A stretch of 64,000 nt of DNA from Aquimarina amphilecti. GTDB lineage: Bacteria > Bacteroidota > Bacteroidia > Flavobacteriales > Flavobacteriaceae. This document shows, piece after piece, positions 8,134 to 16,219 of the stretch. The translations under genes and the position numbers were made by a program. Numbering within the stretch: the stretch's first letter is position 1; each line of letters opens with the position of its first letter. Below the pieces are notes generated by a model. The model made no database searches. It was not told the DNA's origin and saw only the letters and a list, made by a program, of their open reading frames with translations. Location: contig NZ_FOAB01000002.1 of NCBI RefSeq assembly GCF_900109375.1, positions 62,001-126,000 of the forward strand, given 5' to 3'.

Positions 8134-8463
8134 TTATGAAACTACATCTTCTTTCAACTGATCTTTGTATATAAATCGCATTAAAAAGAAAACAGAAACT
8201 CCACCAAACAAATGCCATAACCAATGTGTCCCCATATATAAAAAATCTGTTTTCAAAAATTTATCTGCGCTTCTGAAACTAACTGCAATAGCAAAAAATA
8301 TAAAAGCCAATATAATCGCCTCTTTAGTTTCCTTCTTTATCTTTATAAGGTATAATATAATCGGGAGTAACACTCTAATTGCAGTAATTATATAACCTAA
8401 TGAAATTCGGACAGCTATTGGTATTGGTAGTAAACGAACAGCAAAAGAAACTCCAAAAATCAT
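8134..8463 (-). pseudogene. Short membrane protein resembling the C-terminal half of a ceramidase-like (CREST) family protein
   Basis: A 109-residue hydrophobic protein with about four membrane segments and the motif MGTHWLWHLFGG near residue 78. A His-rich HxxWH element followed by a last membrane helix is typical of the C-terminus of ceramidase-fold integral membrane hydrolases, which are usually about 200-270 residues and need Asp/His ligands from the N-terminal half as well. Here an in-frame TAA lies four codons before the ATG, and I find no trace of an N-terminal half in the 330 bases upstream. I therefore call it a probable truncated gene, from memory of the family rather than a search. 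It could also be an intact short protein. Confidence 0.45.
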
Positions 8464-8795
8464 ATCTTCTTTTTACTTTAAAGTTAAAAAAATGACTTCA
8501 TCCATTGCACAATAAACTTGACCAATAAAAATAGAGGTCTTGCATTCATAATCATATAACTATCAATACTCTACATTTATAATGAAACAGAAATACAACA
8601 TACGTTAAAGCTCGTTAAAAATCTTGATAAAACTTAGAATATTAATTATCTTTAAGTAAAGTTTTTAAACCTCATAGAAGTAAAACCTTCTCAGTTTAAA
8701 CTTCCCAAAAAAACTCCTTAACCAATTAATTTTGAATGAATGGTAAATGACTAAGAGTTAGTCATGATGTAATGTTTAATTTAAAATTGCCGGAT
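8464..8795. other. Intergenic stretch without recognisable gene
   Basis: About 330 AT-rich bases between the truncated membrane protein and the possible 33-residue peptide. I checked both strands for longer reading frames, tRNA-like cloverleaves and long inverted repeats and found none. It may contain decayed upstream sequence of the neighbouring minus-strand gene. Confidence 0.5.
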
Positions 8796-8897
8796 ATGAA
8801 AAAATTATTTTTTGGAATTCTTATTATAGATATAAAAGGATTAAAAGAATTGATTAGCAATCTTCCTTCGGCCTCTTGGTATGCGATGAGAAGATAA
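8796..8897 (+). CDS. Possible 33-residue peptide
   Basis: An ATG-started frame that begins MKKLFFGILII and ends WYAMRR, closed by TAA 24 bases before a strong terminator. A TAAAATTG element (8782-8789), one base off TAnnTTTG, is immediately upstream. The hydrophobic start followed by a charged, helix-like part resembles small membrane-active or leader peptides. There is no homology evidence, so it may be a chance frame in a non-coding transcript. Confidence 0.3.
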   Translation: MKKLFFGILIIDIKGLKELISNLPSASWYAMRR

Positions 8898-8921
8898 ATA
8901 CATAATTAAAAAATTAACTAT

Positions 8922-8953
8922 AAAAAAGGGAGCCTTATAAGGCTCCCTTTTTT
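8922..8953. terminator. Strong bidirectional terminator
   Basis: A perfect 20-base palindrome (8928-8947) flanked by six A on the left and six T on the right. It separates the possible peptide gene (+) from the convergent gene ending at 9008 (-). This is the most GC-rich hairpin in the region. Confidence 0.85.
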
Positions 8954-9007
8954 ATTAAATCTCATTAATAGCGGTTATTACATATTTTAAAAAGTTACAT
9001 CATCAAA

Positions 9008-9364
9008 CTAATGAATATATTGACTTACAACAAAATAATTTACAATTGCTTCTTTCATTAAAACTGATTGTTCACCAGCTTTAAGATTAGGGAGTTGTTC
9101 TTTTACCGTATAATGTGGCCATCCTTCCTCATCAAAATAATCAAACTCGTAATATCCATATGGCTCTAATAATCTACATATTGCAATATGCATCAAGTCC
9201 AATTTTTCATCTTTTTTAAATTTACGATGCACTTGACCTAATTCTTGTACTCCAATCAAATAGATTATTGCATCCAAGTCTAACACATCTCCATCTGCAA
9301 ACTGATTAGATAACTTAACTACCAATTCTTCCCATCTTTCTTTTAATTTCTCATCTCTGGTCAT
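9008..9364 (-). CDS. Conserved hypothetical protein
   Basis: A 118-residue acidic soluble protein with no signal peptide or membrane segment. It appears all-alpha in the first 80 residues (LKERWEELVVKLSNQF, LDLMHIAICRLLEPYG) followed by an aromatic, acidic segment (YYEFDYFDEEGWPHY). I recall proteins of this length and pattern widely conserved in Flavobacteriia, but no function is known to me. It is monocistronic, ending at the bidirectional terminator at 8922-8953. Confidence 0.75.
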   Translation of the reverse strand: MTRDEKLKERWEELVVKLSNQFADGDVLDLDAIIYLIGVQELGQVHRKFKKDEKLDLMHIAICRLLEPYGYYEFDYFDEEGWPHYTVKEQLPNLKAGEQSVLMKEAIVNYFVVSQYIH

Positions 9365-9580
9365 AATCCAACTTTCCTACTTGTTTATAAATACTAATTA
9401 AAAAATTGAGCGCTACAAAAGTAATGCTTAACCAAAAAACCAGCCATCATTTTTACTAGAAATCTTAAACCTCTGATAATTCATTAATAAACATATCATT
9501 ATTTAAATTTTCTAAAGTGACACTGCTTAAATAACCCGATTTTGATTTAAAACATTATATTAGTCTAAACAAAGTTATCA

Positions 9581-10093
9581 ATGAATTACATCGACATCAT
9601 TTTAGGTATATTGCTACTATGGGGATTAATCAAAGGATTTAGTAAGGGTTTATTTGTTTCTCTTGCTTCTTTAGTTGCTTTAGTAGCTGGAATTTATATA
9701 TCTGTACATTTCTCTCATTTGGTAGGAGGATATCTAGAGCAGTATGTGAATTGGGGAGATGGAGCTCTTAAATTAACAGCATTTGCAATCACGTTTATTG
9801 GTGTTGTAATTTTAATATCATTAGCCGGAAAATTACTAACAAAAATCGCCGATTTTGCTTCATTAGGTATTCTGAATAAGCTTTTGGGTGCTGTATTTGG
9901 TGTACTAAAATTCGCTTTTATCGCAAGTGTAATAATTATTTTTGTAGATGCAGCAAATCGATCTTTACATCTTATCAAACAAGAAACTTTAGATACTTCC
10001 ATTCTTTATACTCCTGTCAAAAAACTAGCACCCATGGTATTACCCAATATACTAAAAGATACGAACGAAAAAGAAACTGAAGAGACAGTTTAA
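9581..10093 (+). CDS. CvpA family membrane protein
   Basis: A 170-residue inner-membrane protein with four membrane segments and the family start MNYIDIILGILLLWGLIKGFSKG. CvpA proteins were named for colicin V production in E. coli and in general affect envelope homeostasis; the molecular role is unknown. It ends only 6 bases from the convergent SulP gene, so both genes must stop within or over each other; the stop codon is embedded in a 6-bp inverted repeat (10074-10091). Confidence 0.88.
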   Translation: MNYIDIILGILLLWGLIKGFSKGLFVSLASLVALVAGIYISVHFSHLVGGYLEQYVNWGDGALKLTAFAITFIGVVILISLAGKLLTKIADFASLGILNKLLGAVFGVLKFAFIASVIIIFVDAANRSLHLIKQETLDTSILYTPVKKLAPMVLPNILKDTNEKETEETV

Positions 10094-10099
10094 TATCTT

Positions 10100-11962
10100 T
10101 TATGCTATATCCTTCACATTGTTTTTAACATACTCCATACAAGAATCAAAATCTTTAAATATACAATCTTCAGGCACTAAATCAGGGATAATATCAATAT
10201 GCTCCATCATATATCTAGGTTGTTTTGGTAATCCTACAAATAATACTTTAATTCCTTTTTCTTGTAATCCTAAAATGATTTCTTCCATCGTGTATAAACC
10301 CGATTGATCCATATACTGCATTTTAGCCAATCGTACGATTACAACTTTAGAGGTATCCGGGATTTGTGCTGCTAAATTTTGAAAATCACTAGTAGAACCA
10401 AAAAACAATGGACCTTTAAGATGTTTGATAAACACTTCTTCCTTAAGTTGTACAGGAAAATCTTTCTCATCACTCCAAGCCTCTTCTTTCAATGGTTTTA
10501 CATCAGAACGTTCTGCAGTTAAATCTCCAATCTTTTTCATAAACATTAAACATGCGATAACCAATCCAATACCAACCGCATATACTAAATTCCAAAATGT
10601 AGACAATACTAACACTATCAACATTATCAATACTTCGGAACTTAACTTAACAGGACCCAGTTTAATATCTTTAGGCATACTTGGAACTGCTTTTAATCCT
10701 TTATAATCCATTACTCCAATACCCACTGTAATTAGAATTCCCGCGAGGACTGCTGCTGGTATTTTTGACGCAACAGGTGCTAATCCCAACATTACAACAA
10801 ACAAAATCAATCCAGCAATCATACCAGACAATTTTGTTTTTCCACCAGCATTAATATTAACCACAGTTCTTATCGTTGCTCCAGCTCCAGGAATCCCTCC
10901 AAACAAAGCAGCTATACTATTTCCAATTCCTTGACCCATTAATTCTTTGTTTGGTTTATGTCTTGTTTTGGTCATGTTATCTGCTATTACACTTGTCAAT
11001 AAAGAATCTATCGCACCAAGAAGCGCTAACGTAAACGCAGTAAAAATATAAGGTGTAATATTGCTTAAACTAAAGTTTGTAAATATCTCCCATCTGGGTA
11101 TTGGTAAACCACTAGGAATTTCTTTAATAGGGCGATAATCCAATCCAAAACCATAGGCAATTCCTGACATCACAACCAAAGCAACTAATGTACTTGGGAT
11201 GGATTTAGTAATTCTCTTAAATCCATATATTATAAAAATGGTACCTAAGGCAAGTAATAACTCTAACCAATTAATATTTTTCATAGCGCGAGGGAGTACT
11301 TTAATTGCTCCAAAGGCTCCAGATGCCTCTTTTCCAGCAAGCGTTTGAGACTCTTTTAAAACATCTTCTTCAGAAATAGTTTCTGCTTTAGAAATAGTTT
11401 CTTTAAAATCCTCTAATACCAAAACTCCTTTCCCTGACTCCTCCTTAAGAATATTTTTTAATATTAATTCTTCTGCGTTAGGTTTAAATTTTGAAACATA
11501 GTCTACATCTTCCTTAGGGTAATATCCTACAGAGGGTAATATCTGAGTAAGTAATATAATCACTCCAATCGCTGTCATAAATCCAGAAACTACTGGGTAT
11601 GGGATATACTTAATGTATTTTCCTATACCAATAGCACCTAATAACACTTGAATCAACCCACATAAAAGAAAAATTGTCAAAATAGCTGGTAGCGCTTTCT
11701 CTACACTTCCATCATTAGCCGCAATAATTCCAGCAATCACAACCATACTTACAGCTGTCATTGGAGCTGTTGGTCCAGAAATTTGAGTATTCGTTCCTCC
11801 AAATAATGCTGCAAAAAAACTTATAAAAATTGCACCGTATAATCCCGCAGTTGGGCCCAATCCCGAAGATACACCAAATGCTAATGCCAATGGCAATGCA
11901 ACAATACCTGATGTTAGGCCGCCAAACGCATCTCCTTTTAAATTACTAAAAAACCCTTTCAT
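10100..11962 (-). CDS. SulP family anion transporter with STAS domain
   Basis: A 620-residue secondary transporter of the SLC26/SulP family. A multi-span membrane domain from about residue 10 to 485 includes the family-typical SGPTAPM near 62-68 and GGIPGAGATIRT; a cytoplasmic STAS domain covers about 505-615. A charged, probably soluble insert of about 75 residues (150-228, rich in Glu and Lys) interrupts the membrane domain and is unusual. Substrates in this family include sulfate, bicarbonate and C4-dicarboxylates; the neighbouring carbonic anhydrase favours bicarbonate. It is transcribed separately from the upstream sulP-can pair, since a terminator lies between. Confidence 0.9.
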   Translation of the reverse strand: MKGFFSNLKGDAFGGLTSGIVALPLALAFGVSSGLGPTAGLYGAIFISFFAALFGGTNTQISGPTAPMTAVSMVVIAGIIAANDGSVEKALPAILTIFLLCGLIQVLLGAIGIGKYIKYIPYPVVSGFMTAIGVIILLTQILPSVGYYPKEDVDYVSKFKPNAEELILKNILKEESGKGVLVLEDFKETISKAETISEEDVLKESQTLAGKEASGAFGAIKVLPRAMKNINWLELLLALGTIFIIYGFKRITKSIPSTLVALVVMSGIAYGFGLDYRPIKEIPSGLPIPRWEIFTNFSLSNITPYIFTAFTLALLGAIDSLLTSVIADNMTKTRHKPNKELMGQGIGNSIAALFGGIPGAGATIRTVVNINAGGKTKLSGMIAGLILFVVMLGLAPVASKIPAAVLAGILITVGIGVMDYKGLKAVPSMPKDIKLGPVKLSSEVLIMLIVLVLSTFWNLVYAVGIGLVIACLMFMKKIGDLTAERSDVKPLKEEAWSDEKDFPVQLKEEVFIKHLKGPLFFGSTSDFQNLAAQIPDTSKVVIVRLAKMQYMDQSGLYTMEEIILGLQEKGIKVLFVGLPKQPRYMMEHIDIIPDLVPEDCIFKDFDSCMEYVKNNVKDIA

Positions 11963-12098
11963 ACTTTTATAATATTATTTTTCGTAGTTGATATGGAACG
12001 AACTTGTACACATTTAAGATTATGATTCAATTTCCTATAACTAAAAAAGTGGAATTGCTACTTAAATACTCTTTGTAAAGCTATCAAAAATAAAACAA

Positions 12099-12124
12099 AA
12101 AAACCGACACATACGTATCGGTTT
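12099..12124 (-). terminator. Terminator of the SulP-carbonic anhydrase operon
   Basis: Stem AAACCGA/TCGGTTT (12101-12107 with 12118-12124) and, on the minus strand, a run of seven T after it. It is 26 bases past the stop of the carbonic anhydrase gene. Confidence 0.75.
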
Positions 12125-12149
12125 CTTTGTTTTAAAATTTTAGAAGATT

Positions 12150-12782
12150 TTAGTTTTCATAAAAGGTTACACCTCCATTGTTAATATCATACATCCCCCC
12201 AATAATCATAATTTCTCCATTAGCTTCCATGTCTTTAAGCACTTCGCTCTGATTCTTGATGTTTTCAATCGTCATATTCACATTTTGCTCAGCAACCTTA
12301 TTTACAAAATCAATGTTCTTTGATGTCCTTTCTGCAGGATCTGAAGGCTCAGAAATTGCTGCTACTGCTGGTTTTATTTTACTTAACAAAGCAGTAAGGT
12401 TACCTAATTTTGCATCATCACAAGCTCCTTTTACAGCACCACATGCAGTATGCCCTAATACCAACACCAATTTAGTCCCAGCAAGTTTACAAGCAAACTC
12501 CATACTTCCAAGAATATCTTCGTTCACAAAATTACCCGCTACTCGTGCACTAAAAATATCTCCAATTCCTTGATCAAAAATCAATTCGGAAGACACTCTA
12601 GAGTCAATACAACTTAAAATTGTAGCGAATGGAAATTGACCTGATTTAGTATCATCTACTTGATTTAACAAATCTCTCTGCGCCATGTGTTTCTGTTGAA
12701 ATCTTTGATTTCCTTCTTTAAGCAACTGTAATGCTATTTGTGGTGTAATTGCTGCTTGTGTTTCTTTAGTATGTGCTTTCAT
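12150..12782 (-). CDS. Beta-class carbonic anhydrase
   Basis: Interconverts CO2 and bicarbonate in the cytoplasm. The 210-residue protein carries the zinc ligands Cys58 (in CIDSR, with the Asp60-Arg62 dyad), His111 and Cys114 (in HTACGA). It starts 20 bases after the stop of a SulP transporter and ends at a strong terminator, forming a two-gene unit; a second SulP gene follows after the terminator. Fusion or pairing of SulP transporters with carbonic anhydrases is known, which supports bicarbonate handling here. No signal peptide is seen. Confidence 0.95.
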   Translation of the reverse strand: MKAHTKETQAAITPQIALQLLKEGNQRFQQKHMAQRDLLNQVDDTKSGQFPFATILSCIDSRVSSELIFDQGIGDIFSARVAGNFVNEDILGSMEFACKLAGTKLVLVLGHTACGAVKGACDDAKLGNLTALLSKIKPAVAAISEPSDPAERTSKNIDFVNKVAEQNVNMTIENIKNQSEVLKDMEANGEIMIIGGMYDINNGGVTFYEN

Positions 12783-12802
12783 AATATGTTTCTATAATAT
12801 TT

Positions 12803-14401
12803 TTATGTAGTTTTTGGTCTCAATTTAAAAAATTGAATATAACTATCTGGATTTTCTATTTCTCCTCTTTCGGAGATTAATTTAATATCTATACTTCTAT
12901 TTTTGGCCTTTTCGGAAAAATCCTCTAATATTTCGATAATATCATTATCCAAATATCTGGTTTTTCTTACATCCAATGTTAGATACGTGTCTTCTGGTAA
13001 TCTATCTAATTCTTTAAGAATAGCCCCTTTGTTAAAAAAAGTTACTTCTTCTGCCAATGTCATTTTTATTCTATTCTTCCCATTACTTTTATCTTCAATA
13101 TGTAAAAAGTGAGAGTTCTGATAACTCTTATAAAGGATTACAACAATTCCTACAGCTAACCCTAATCCAATTCCCATCAATAAATCAGTAAATACAATTC
13201 CTAAAACTGTAACTATAAATGGCACAAACTGTTTCCATCCAGCTACCCACATCGCTTTAAATGTAGATGGTTTTGCCAACTTATAACCCACAATAAAAAG
13301 AATAGCTGCTAGAACAGAAAGTGGAATTTTATTAAGTAATGTTGGAATAAGTATAACAGAGATCAATAAGAAAAAACCGTGGATGATTGCCGACATTTTA
13401 CTTTTACCACCCGATTGAATATTAGCTGAACTTCTTACAATAACCTGTGTTATTGGTAAACCACCGATAAGACCAGAAATCATATTACCAGTTCCTTGTG
13501 CCAATAACTCTCTATTAGTGGGTGTAACTCTCTTTTCCGGATCTAATTTATCGGTTGCCTCCACACATAACAATGTTTCTAACGAAGCAACTAAGGCAAT
13601 TGTAAATCCAGTGATTAATACATCACTCCTAGTTATAACTGCAAAATTAGGAAAAGCAAATTGTCCTAAAAAGCTATCAAAATTATCTGGTACTGGAACA
13701 GACACTAAATGATCAGCTGTGATACCTATTGAACTTCCATCAGTAAATACGTAATAAAGTATCCCTGCAACTACAGCCACCAAAGGTCCTTGAATTAATT
13801 GAAAAAATCTTCCTTTATTTGATAAGACGTTACTCCAAAGAATCAAAATACCTAAACCTAAAAGAGCAATGATCGTTGCTCCTACACTAAAGTTTCCACT
13901 TAATAATGCATTAAGAGTCTTTAATAATTCGGTAAATGTATTTTCTCCATCTACTTGAAGAAAAGCGAAATCTCCTTCAGGATTTTTATCAGTTCCAAAA
14001 AAGTATGGTATCTGTTTTAAGATTATAATAATACCAATTCCGGTAAGCATTCCTTTAATAACTGAAGAAGGAAAATAATACCCAATAATACCTAGTTTTA
14101 ATACCCCAAAAATTATTTGGATTAAACCTCCTAAAACAACTGCAACTAGAAAGTTTTCATAACTTCCTAACGAAGAAATAGCTGCAAGAACAATAGCTGC
14201 TAGTCCAGCCGCAGGTCCACTTACTCCGATCTGAGACCCACTTATAATACCTACAATAATACCTCCTATAATACCGGCGATTAATCCAGCAAATAAAGGA
14301 GCACCACTGGCTAGCGCAATACCAAGACATAAAGGTAATGCTACAAAAAAGACGACAATACTTGCTGGTAGATCACTTTTTATATTTTTAAAAACACTCA
14401 T
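12803..14401 (-). CDS. SulP family anion transporter, probable bicarbonate transporter
   Basis: A 532-residue SLC26/SulP transporter with 10 or more membrane segments (SGPAAGLAAIV and GGLPITQVIVRSSANIQSGG are family-typical stretches) and a short C-terminal STAS domain (about 440-525). Its gene is directly upstream of the beta-carbonic anhydrase in the same transcript, which by guilt of association makes it a BicA-like bicarbonate importer or a bicarbonate/proton-coupled exchanger; sulfate transport cannot be excluded. A 16-base palindrome lies 20 bases before its start codon. Confidence 0.92.
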   Translation of the reverse strand: MSVFKNIKSDLPASIVVFFVALPLCLGIALASGAPLFAGLIAGIIGGIIVGIISGSQIGVSGPAAGLAAIVLAAISSLGSYENFLVAVVLGGLIQIIFGVLKLGIIGYYFPSSVIKGMLTGIGIIIILKQIPYFFGTDKNPEGDFAFLQVDGENTFTELLKTLNALLSGNFSVGATIIALLGLGILILWSNVLSNKGRFFQLIQGPLVAVVAGILYYVFTDGSSIGITADHLVSVPVPDNFDSFLGQFAFPNFAVITRSDVLITGFTIALVASLETLLCVEATDKLDPEKRVTPTNRELLAQGTGNMISGLIGGLPITQVIVRSSANIQSGGKSKMSAIIHGFFLLISVILIPTLLNKIPLSVLAAILFIVGYKLAKPSTFKAMWVAGWKQFVPFIVTVLGIVFTDLLMGIGLGLAVGIVVILYKSYQNSHFLHIEDKSNGKNRIKMTLAEEVTFFNKGAILKELDRLPEDTYLTLDVRKTRYLDNDIIEILEDFSEKAKNRSIDIKLISERGEIENPDSYIQFFKLRPKTT

Positions 14402-14421
14402 AATTTTAATAATTAAGTTTA

Positions 14422-14437
14422 TACCTGAGATCAGGTA
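14422..14437. promoter_or_regulatory. 16-base palindrome upstream of the SulP-carbonic anhydrase operon
   Basis: Perfect arms TACCTGA (14422-14428) and TCAGGTA (14431-14437) around GA, 20 bases before the start codon at 14401. Its size and symmetry fit a dimeric transcription factor site; no regulator gene is adjacent. The stem could also form in the mRNA leader. Confidence 0.5.
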
Positions 14438-14519
14438 ATAGAAATTTACAACGATAATGAATCAAAAAACATCCTTCTTATTTACATTATTTAAAAAGAA
14501 AGAATCTCTAATCTAGAAA

Positions 14520-14852
14520 TTATGAATTTTCAGGAGGAGGTGTTGTGTAATCCAAATAAACCGAAGAGTTTTGGTATATTAAATCCGGATAGTATTTAAT
14601 ACTATAATACGACAATCCCGTATGTTTATCATCAGAATATTGAGAAATCTTATCCTTTTCTTTCAGGTCTTCTTTTTCAGACCCATCTTTTTCATTGGAC
14701 TCAGACTTCTCTTCTGTATCATCTATCGCGTGGGTAATAGAAGTAAGATCTCCACTATAAAAATCTAATAGACCCAATGAGTAATTCCCGATATTCAAAA
14801 GAAAACCGGAGATAATCAAAAATCTAGCAATTTTTATTTTTATGGTAGGCAT
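14520..14852 (-). CDS. Small exported or membrane-anchored hypothetical protein
   Basis: A 110-residue protein with an N-terminal hydrophobic segment (about residues 8-29: ARFLIISGFLLNIGNYSLGL) that could be a signal anchor. It is followed by a highly charged Glu/Lys/Asp-rich linker (about 46-75) and a Tyr-rich C-terminus (YYSIKYYPDLIYQNSSVYLDY). I do not recognise the family. It is upstream of and co-directional with the SulP gene, 118 bases away, and divergent from the DUF418 gene. Confidence 0.6.
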   Translation of the reverse strand: MPTIKIKIARFLIISGFLLNIGNYSLGLLDFYSGDLTSITHAIDDTEEKSESNEKDGSEKEDLKEKDKISQYSDDKHTGLSYYSIKYYPDLIYQNSSVYLDYTTPPPENS

Positions 14853-14972
14853 AAAAGTTTTTTATGGGATGTAAAAATAATAGTATTACTTTCAAAATCT
14901 GTTAAATCAATTGTAAAATTGTTTAACCAAGTTCTTCTTTATAACCTTACAACTAATTTAACTTTTCAAGTA

Positions 14973-15003
14973 TTGCTTAAACAGCTATAATAAGGTAACT
15001 TTA
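14973..15003 (+). promoter_or_regulatory. Promoter of the DUF418 gene
   Basis: TTG at 14973-14975, 20 bases, then TAACTTTA (14996-15003), one base off TAnnTTTG. The predicted transcript start falls within a few bases of the TTG start codon at 15011, so the mRNA would be leaderless or nearly so. Confidence 0.45.
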
Positions 15004-15010
15004 ATTCATC

Positions 15011-16216
15011 TTGGAGAATACTACTTCTAATAGAATTATAATTATTGATGCTTTGCGTGGATTTGCACTAGCTGGTGTATGCTTAGTTCATATGAACGAA
15101 CAGTATATTGCTTCACCTCCATCAGAAAGTCTTATGGAAGTAACCAATACTGTTTTTGACCAAATCTTAAATGGAATTATTGGATTCTTTATCATTGGTA
15201 AATTTTTTGCTCTATTTTCTATTCTTTTTGGTCTTAGCTTTTTTATACAAATGAATGGAGCTACTAAAAGGAATGAAAACTATGGATTACGATTTCTCTG
15301 GAGAGCATTTTTACTTTTTATTATAGGATATATCCATCAATTCTTTTATAAAGGAGATATCTTAACTATTTACGCATTACTTACTCCTTTTCTTATACCT
15401 TTTTATCGTATTAAAAATAGATGGATTCTTTTAGTTGCGGGGTTATTTTTGCTAAGTGTACCAAGATTTATTTCATTTTTCATTATAGGGAATGAAAGTA
15501 TTTTTGGTTTCTCATCAATAATGGATGGAAATAGTGATATTAATACGGCGTACATAAATATTTTAAAGGAAGGTACTATTACAGAAGTATTTGCTATAAA
15601 TGGTGAACAAGGAATGTTACAAAAAATGGACTTTCAAATTGGATTATTCGCTAGGTTTTATCTAACATTTGGTTATTTTTTAGTTGGTCTATGGCTTGGG
15701 AAAATAGAGCTATTTCATAATTTAAATGAAAAAATTCCTTTGGTTAAAAAATGGCTTAAAAGAAGTTCTATATTTTTTTTAATTGCTATGGCTATAACCG
15801 CAGGATTGTTTGCAATTTCTCCCCAACCTGTTGATTTTAGTAGTTGGGTACACGTATTTGGAATGAACACTTATGATTGGTCCAATATTGCTATGACAGC
15901 AATAATCTTGTGTAGTTTCATTATTTTATATCATAAAAAAAGAGGATATCGATTCTTTACTTTTTTCGAATCTTATGGTAGAATGGCATTAACTAATTAC
16001 GTTTTACAATCAGTTATTGGTACATTTTTACTCTTTGGGTGGGGATTAGGATTTATTGGAAAATTACAAACAACATACCTTGTTATTATCGCTTTATCCC
16101 TTATTGCTATTCAAGCTTTTATAAGCAAAATATGGTTGCAAAAATTTAAATATGGTCCATTAGAATGGTTATGGCGTAGTGCAACTAAAGGTAAAGTTCA
16201 ATCTTTTAAAAGATAA
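15011..16216 (+). CDS. DUF418 family membrane protein
   Basis: A 401-residue polytopic membrane protein with about ten hydrophobic segments. The N-terminal RIIIIDALRGFALAGVCLVHM and the C-terminal FKYGPLEWLWRSATKGK are the hallmark ends of the DUF418 (YeiB-like) family, related to acyltransferase-3 type proteins. The start is a TTG; the first in-frame ATG (Met28) would cut off the conserved ALRGFALAG stretch. The family is thought to be a transporter or acyltransferase but is uncharacterised. It converges with batE, whose stop is only 3 bases away. Confidence 0.88.
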   Translation: MENTTSNRIIIIDALRGFALAGVCLVHMNEQYIASPPSESLMEVTNTVFDQILNGIIGFFIIGKFFALFSILFGLSFFIQMNGATKRNENYGLRFLWRAFLLFIIGYIHQFFYKGDILTIYALLTPFLIPFYRIKNRWILLVAGLFLLSVPRFISFFIIGNESIFGFSSIMDGNSDINTAYINILKEGTITEVFAINGEQGMLQKMDFQIGLFARFYLTFGYFLVGLWLGKIELFHNLNEKIPLVKKWLKRSSIFFLIAMAITAGLFAISPQPVDFSSWVHVFGMNTYDWSNIAMTAIILCSFIILYHKKRGYRFFTFFESYGRMALTNYVLQSVIGTFLLFGWGLGFIGKLQTTYLVIIALSLIAIQAFISKIWLQKFKYGPLEWLWRSATKGKVQSFKR

Positions 16217-16219
16217 ATT

